NCBI GenBank assembly: GCA_029263115.1
Contig: JAJCYC010000148.1
Location: 1-34,578 of the forward strand
Source of the DNA: Pseudonocardia sp.
GTDB lineage: Bacteria; Actinomycetota; Actinomycetes; Mycobacteriales; Pseudonocardiaceae
Direction: 5' to 3'
Length of the DNA: 34,578 nucleotides
Shown here piece after piece: positions 31,056-34,578 of this stretch. A program made the translations under genes and the position numbers. The notes under the pieces were generated by a model that saw only the letters and a program-made list of their open reading frames with translations, did not search any database and was not told where the DNA came from. How positions within the stretch are numbered: the stretch's first letter is position 1; each line of letters begins with the position of its first letter.

Positions 31056-31126
31056 GCCGGCCCGCCCAGGTCGGGCCGAGGTCCCGAAGGGATCACGACC
31101 CGCGGACGTCCGGCCCGTCGCGCAAG

Positions 31127-31145
31127 CATCACCGCATTTGTGATG
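31127..31145. promoter_or_regulatory. Inverted repeat upstream of the DinB-like gene
   Basis: CATCAC and GTGATG with a 7-nt spacer, in an A/T-rich patch that also has the TGTACA palindrome (31144-31149). It lies 80 bp before the start of the DinB-like gene and 72 bp after tetR. Candidate promoter or operator; no factor is known. Confidence 0.35.
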
Positions 31146-31224
31146 TACAAAGTGTCCGATCACCACCCGGGTGTCGGCGCCCGCGTCGCCGCCGGGTGCG
31201 TCCACCGGGGGAGGGAACGACCGG

Positions 31225-32031
31225 ATGACCGTGCCGACGGCGACCGGCGAGCTGCTGGCCGACCTGCTCGCCGAGCGCAGCCGATTGACCGACCTGCTGG
31301 GGCCGCTGGCCGAGCCGGCATGGCGGGTCCGGCCGGCCACCGGTCACTGGACGATCGCCGAGCACGTCGCGGCGCTGGCCCTGCTGGACGAGGCCGCGGC
31401 GCTGGCGGTGACCGCCCCGACCCGGTTCGTCACCCACAGCCGGTCCAGGAGGGCCTGTCCGCCGCGGTTGGGCGATATAGACGCCCGCCACCGCGACTCC
31501 CCAGGTCCCGAGCTCCTGAGCTGGCTGGGTGCGGCGCAGACCAAACTGGTGCGGGCCTACCGCCGCATCGACCCGGCGCACCAGCTGCCCTGGTACGGAA
31601 CTGACCTCGACGCCGGCACCGCGCTGGCCGCGCGGATCGCCGAGACCTGGGCGCACGGCCGGGACGTCGCCGCGGCGTGCGGCGCGAGCTGGGTGCCCAC
31701 CGACCGGCTGCGTCACGTCGCCGAGCTGGGCGTCCGATCGCTGGGCGCCAGTTTCGAGGCACTGGGCCGGCCGGTGCCCACGGTGCCGGTGCGGATCGAG
31801 CTCTCCGGGCCCGACGACCAGCTGTGGACCTGGGGTCGGGAGCACGCCCGTGACCGGGTGACCGGCACCGCCGAGGACCTGTGCCTGGTGCTGACCGGCC
31901 GCCGGACGGCCGCCCAGGTGGGGTTGCGGGTGAGCGGTGTGGTGGTCGCGGAGTGGCTGGAGATCGCGCGGCCCTACCCGGGCGCCCCGGAGGCGCCCGG
32001 CCGGCGGGGCGCGGACGCGTCGGTGTCCTGA
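31225..32031 (+). CDS. TIGR03084/maleylpyruvate isomerase-like DinB protein
   Basis: A 268-residue DinB-fold protein. The metal-binding His set of the DinB fold is suggested by GHWTIAEHVAALALLDEA (about residue 40) and ETWAHGRDVAAACG (about residue 150), and the family ending DLCLVLTGRRTAAQVGLRV plus VAEWLEIARPYPG fits TIGR03084. Relatives include mycothiol-dependent maleylpyruvate isomerase, but the substrate is unknown. ATG 31225 follows GGGGGAGGGA. A decayed paralogue lies at 33217-33470. Confidence 0.8.
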   Translation: MTVPTATGELLADLLAERSRLTDLLGPLAEPAWRVRPATGHWTIAEHVAALALLDEAAALAVTAPTRFVTHSRSRRACPPRLGDIDARHRDSPGPELLSWLGAAQTKLVRAYRRIDPAHQLPWYGTDLDAGTALAARIAETWAHGRDVAAACGASWVPTDRLRHVAELGVRSLGASFEALGRPVPTVPVRIELSGPDDQLWTWGREHARDRVTGTAEDLCLVLTGRRTAAQVGLRVSGVVVAEWLEIARPYPGAPEAPGRRGADASVS

Positions 32032-32068
32032 GCAGGTCGGGATAGTTCCCGCCCGGACGCCGCCGCCC

Positions 32069-32330
32069 ACGAGTCGGTGCACGAGGTCCAGGTGCTGACC
32101 GGGGACGGGCGGCTGGTCACCGCCGTCTTGCTTCAGGTCCGCCGATTACGTGGCGCTGCGGCACCTGCGGTTCACCGACGCCGCGGACTGCGCCGAGGCC
32201 GTCGCCCGGATCTGCGCGGCGGGGAGCACGCCGGCGCGGAGGTCGACTTCTGCGACGGCACGGTGTTCGGCGCCGAGAGCAGCGCCAGCGGAACGAGTAT
32301 CGGCGCCGAGAGCAGCGCCAGCGGAGGGGT
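32069..32330 (+). pseudogene. FAD-binding oxidoreductase remnant
   Basis: Three short pieces in different frames match FAD-linked (PCMH-type) oxidoreductases: HESVHEVQVLTGDGRLVTA (from 32068), then DYVALRHLRFTDAADCAEAV and ARICAAG, then EVDFCDGTVFGAE. The middle and end of the gene are missing and two frame changes occur, so it is a dead gene. A 26-bp near-tandem duplication (32267-32292 and 32300-32325) is in the last piece. The rest of 32331-32424 holds no gene that I can support. Confidence 0.7.
32267..32325. repeat. 26-bp direct duplication in the FAD pseudogene
   Basis: TCGGCGCCGAGAGCAGCGCC and the next 6 bases occur at 32267-32292 and again at 32300-32325, a 33-bp step. Slippage in a decaying gene is the simplest reading. 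Confidence 0.85.
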
Positions 32331-32424
32331 CGACCTGGAGGCGCGCGCTGGCCGGAGGCGGCGGCCGAGATGGGCGTGCAGCGCGCCCGGGATGCTGGCC
32401 CGCCCCACCTGGTGACCGGGCCGG

Positions 32425-32646
32425 TCAGCCTTTGGCGTTCTTCTGCCGGGCCACCCGCCGCCACAGCAGGGCCGCGAACACCCCGGAGGCCAGCATCAGG
32501 ATCCCGCTGAACACCACCTTGATCCAGAATGTCGCACCGACCTCGGAGGAGGAGACGGTGATCAGGAAGAGCACCATCCAGCCGACCGCGGCGGCCGCGA
32601 ACATGATCACGTGGCCGATGCTCGGCTGGGAGACGTTGTTGCGCAC
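32425..32646 (-). CDS. Small two-helix membrane protein
   Basis: A 73-residue protein with two hydrophobic helices (VIMFAAAAVGWMVLFLITV and VVFSGILMLASGVFAALLW) and a basic tail (RRVARQKNAKG). The GTG 32646 start gives a short hydrophilic N-terminus (VRNNVSQPSIGH). I do not recognise a named family. The long open frame upstream has no membrane segments and is not supported. Confidence 0.6.
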   Translation of the reverse strand: MRNNVSQPSIGHVIMFAAAAVGWMVLFLITVSSSEVGATFWIKVVFSGILMLASGVFAALLWRRVARQKNAKG

Positions 32647-32887
32647 GGTGTGCAGCTTGGCAGGTGGCCCCGGGGCCGACCAGCACCGGGGCCGCGGTCG
32701 GGACACGGAGGGTGACGCAGGCGGGAGTCGGACCGAAAAAGTCACAATCTGATAACTTTCACGCACTGAATCGGTGCGTACGGTGAGGGTGGGCGCAGCC
32801 GTCGGGCGGCCCTCATCGGCGGCCCTCATCGGCGGCGCTGCCGGGTTTCCGACCGGCGCGAGAAGACGTGACCCGAGGCGTTCCATC

Positions 32888-33148
32888 ATGGCCATGAGCC
32901 CGCGAGAGCGCGCAGACTTCGACGAGATCGTCGTCCGGCTGCGGCTGGAGGATGCCGGTGTTGGCACCATCGCCCCGCGGCAGCATTCGATGCGGCTGCT
33001 GATCGGGATCGTCGCCGGGCTGCTGGTGTTCCTGCTCGCGCTGGCGGTGCTGGTCGGCCGCCCCGAGGGGCCGGCCCCGGTGCTGGTGGCCAGCATCATG
33101 CTGACCTGTGTGCTCGCCGCATGGCGGGCGTACCCGCGTTCTTCCTGA
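32888..33148 (+). CDS. DUF3040 family small membrane protein
   Basis: An 86-residue protein starting with an acidic helix (SPRERADFDEIVVRLRLED) followed by one or two membrane helices (RLLIGIVAGLLVFLLALAVL and VLVASIMLTCVLAAW). This is the layout of actinobacterial DUF3040 proteins, whose function is unknown. ATG 32888 and ATG 32894 are both possible; the first is used. The 200-bp gap before it has a short GCGGCCCTCATCG tandem at about 32812-32837 and no gene. Confidence 0.75.
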   Translation: MAMSPRERADFDEIVVRLRLEDAGVGTIAPRQHSMRLLIGIVAGLLVFLLALAVLVGRPEGPAPVLVASIMLTCVLAAWRAYPRSS

Positions 33149-33216
33149 CCTCCCGGCGCCGCGATGATGTCCGCTGATTGACCTCGATGCGGTGACGATG
33201 CGGAGAGGCGCCGAGC

Positions 33217-33470
33217 ATGGCGGCCGGGATGGACCAGGTCGCCGACCTGGCGGACGAGACCGCGGACCTGCGCGGGTTGCTGGACGGGCTGGACGAGCCC
33301 GGGCTGACCGCCCGGTTGATGGATACCGGGCTTCTGCCTGCTGGTCACCCAGCGGCGACACCGCGACGACACCGCGCTGGAGGCCACCGGGCGGCACGCC
33401 AACGAGTGGCTGTCGATCGCCCAGGCGTTGGACGGCGAGCCGGGCCCGGCCCGGCGCCCCTGGGCCGCGG
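33217..33470 (+). pseudogene. TIGR03084-like gene remnant
   Basis: The 5' piece (ATG 33217) encodes MDQVADLADETADLRGLLDG, like the start of DinB-like TIGR03084 proteins. Near 33325 the frame changes and the 3' piece continues with the C-terminal part of the same family (LLVTQRRHRDDTALEATG, then NEWLSIAQALDGEPGP). About 180 residues in between are missing. It is a deletion-derived dead paralogue of 31225-32031. No separate gene is supported in 33149-33528. Confidence 0.65.
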
Positions 33471-33528
33471 CTGAGCGTTGTGGGCCTGGCTCAGGCCCGT
33501 TGCCGCTGAGCTCGGCCGGGACCGCCGG

Positions 33529-34431
33529 TCACCACGCGGTCAGCGCCGGCGCCAGCTCGCGCCACTGTCCGGCCGGTACGTCCCGGCGGTGGGCCGGGAG
33601 TGCCTGCACCGCGACGTGGTCGGCGCCCGCGTCCAGGTGCTCCCGGACCCGGGCCAGGATCGACTCCTCGTCGCCCCAGGCGACCAGACTGTCCACGAAC
33701 CGGTCGCTGCCGCCGTCGGCCAGGTCCTCCTCGGCGAAGCCGAGCTCCCGGATGCTGTTGACGTAGTTCGCCTGGCTCAGGTAGAGCGAGGTGTACTCGC
33801 GACCGATGGCGCGGGCGGTGGCCGGGTCGGACTCCAGCACCACGGCCTGTTCCGGGCACAGCAGCGGCCCGGCACCGAGGGTCTCCCGGGCCTTCGCGGT
33901 GTGCTCCGGGGTGATGAAGTAGGGGTGCGCGCCGTCGGTCTTCTCGGCGGCCAGGCGCAGCATCCTCGGACGCAGCGCGGCCAGCACCCGCCGGACCGGG
34001 GTGCTCGGCCGGTGCGCGGTGTAGGGCGCGGAGTCCATCGCGTCCAGGTAGTTCCGCATCGCGGTCAGGGGCTTGTCGTAGTGGTGGCCGCGCAGGTCGT
34101 TCACCAGGTTCTGGTGGCTGACACCCAACCCCAGCAGCATCCGCTCCGGGAACGCCTCGGTCAGCGCCTTGACCGCCCCCGAGGCGGCCACCGCGTCCCG
34201 GGCCCAGATGTTCGCGATACCGGTGGCCCCGATCAGCCGGTCGGTGGCCGACAGCAGCAGGCTCAGGTGCACGAACGGGTCCCGGCCGGCCACCTCGGGG
34301 ATCCACACCGCGCCATAGCCCAGCGCCTCCAACTCGGCGGCGAGCTCGCGGGCCTGCCCGGCGGGCAGCGCGTCCAGCGCCCCCGTCCACAGCCCGGTGC
34401 GGGGGAGGGTGAAGCGTTCCTGACCAGTCAT
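33529..34431 (-). CDS. LLM-class F420-dependent oxidoreductase (TIGR03620-like)
   Basis: A 300-residue luciferase-like monooxygenase-family protein of the F420-binding type: LGYGAVWIPEVAGRDPFVHL, then LIGATGIANIWARDAVAASG, LTEAFPERMLLGLGVSHQNL and LAALRPRMLRLAAEKTDGAH followed by PYFITPEH. Family enzymes use F420 and act on varied substrates; none is predictable. ATG 34431 has AGGGTG 8 nt upstream; GTG 34440 is the alternative. The 147 bp beyond the start hold no gene. Confidence 0.92.
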   Translation of the reverse strand: MTGQERFTLPRTGLWTGALDALPAGQARELAAELEALGYGAVWIPEVAGRDPFVHLSLLLSATDRLIGATGIANIWARDAVAASGAVKALTEAFPERMLLGLGVSHQNLVNDLRGHHYDKPLTAMRNYLDAMDSAPYTAHRPSTPVRRVLAALRPRMLRLAAEKTDGAHPYFITPEHTAKARETLGAGPLLCPEQAVVLESDPATARAIGREYTSLYLSQANYVNSIRELGFAEEDLADGGSDRFVDSLVAWGDEESILARVREHLDAGADHVAVQALPAHRRDVPAGQWRELAPALTAW

Positions 34432-34578
34432 GACGATCACCCTAGGTGGCCGGTGTCGAACAGCCGGTTCGGGACTGAGATCTGCTCGGTAGGCGGGTCA
34501 TGCGGGCTCCTGGAGGGGGTCGGGATGCGGTTCAGCTGGGCTGCGTGGTGCTCCGTGGTGCCGTCCCAGGCCGTGATC

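Overview
The window looks like chromosome of a high-GC actinobacterium. Supporting signs are very high GC, coproporphyrin-type haem genes (hemE, cgoX/hemY, chdC/hemQ), a mycothiol-type DinB enzyme, an F420-type LLM oxidoreductase, a LigD polymerase-domain gene and DUF3000, DUF3040 and DUF6286-like proteins. A Pseudonocardiales host is my inference from gene content; no rRNA or other marker is present.

Left chromosomal block (1-8,233): a LuxR-type response regulator, DUF3000, a tight hemE-cgoX-chdC haem operon, a small membrane protein, an HbhA-like helical protein, msrB, a tail-anchored protein and a LigD polymerase/primase-domain gene.

Integrated element (about 8,158-18,428, 10.2 kb): it is bounded by a perfect 36-bp direct repeat. 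The left copy lies in the 3' end of the ligD-type gene and gives it a new C-terminus; the displaced original tail remains at 18,393-18,453. A tyrosine integrase is next to the left end. The rightward half carries small zinc-ribbon-like proteins, a winged-helix initiator-like gene with five 14-bp iterons and a 16-bp palindrome inside it, and an HK97-fold major capsid protein with no portal, terminase, protease or tail gene. The capsid gene is followed by a frameshifted Pro-rich small gene and a 17-bp tandem iteron array. The leftward half holds an FtsK/SpoIIIE (TraB-like) translocase, a small protein, an HTH protein, an HUH rolling-circle Rep and a small protein, joined by overlapping stop/start codons. 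Upstream of it lie an SCO3933-like regulator and one small gene. The plan is that of an actinobacterial integrative conjugative element (AICE) plus a lone capsid gene and a second replication-like module. This is the most interesting part of the window.

Right chromosomal block (18,454-34,578): a decayed SDR gene, a secreted TAP-family hydrolase that has lost its catalytic triad, and a long leftward cell-envelope stress locus (pyrimidine reductase, ECF sigma factor, zinc anti-sigma/Asp23-like protein, two Asp23/Gls24 proteins, DUF2273-like, J-domain-like, DUF6286-like and AmaP-like proteins). These are followed by PPK2, a lipoprotein, an LCAD-like acyl-CoA dehydrogenase divergent from a PhaC-like hydrolase/TetR pair, a TIGR03084-type DinB protein, remnants of an FAD oxidoreductase and of a second TIGR03084 gene, two small membrane proteins and an LLM oxidoreductase. 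No tRNA, rRNA, CRISPR array or transposase was seen. Bases 1-138, 862-1,131, 6,171-6,366 and 34,432-34,578 hold no gene I can support.
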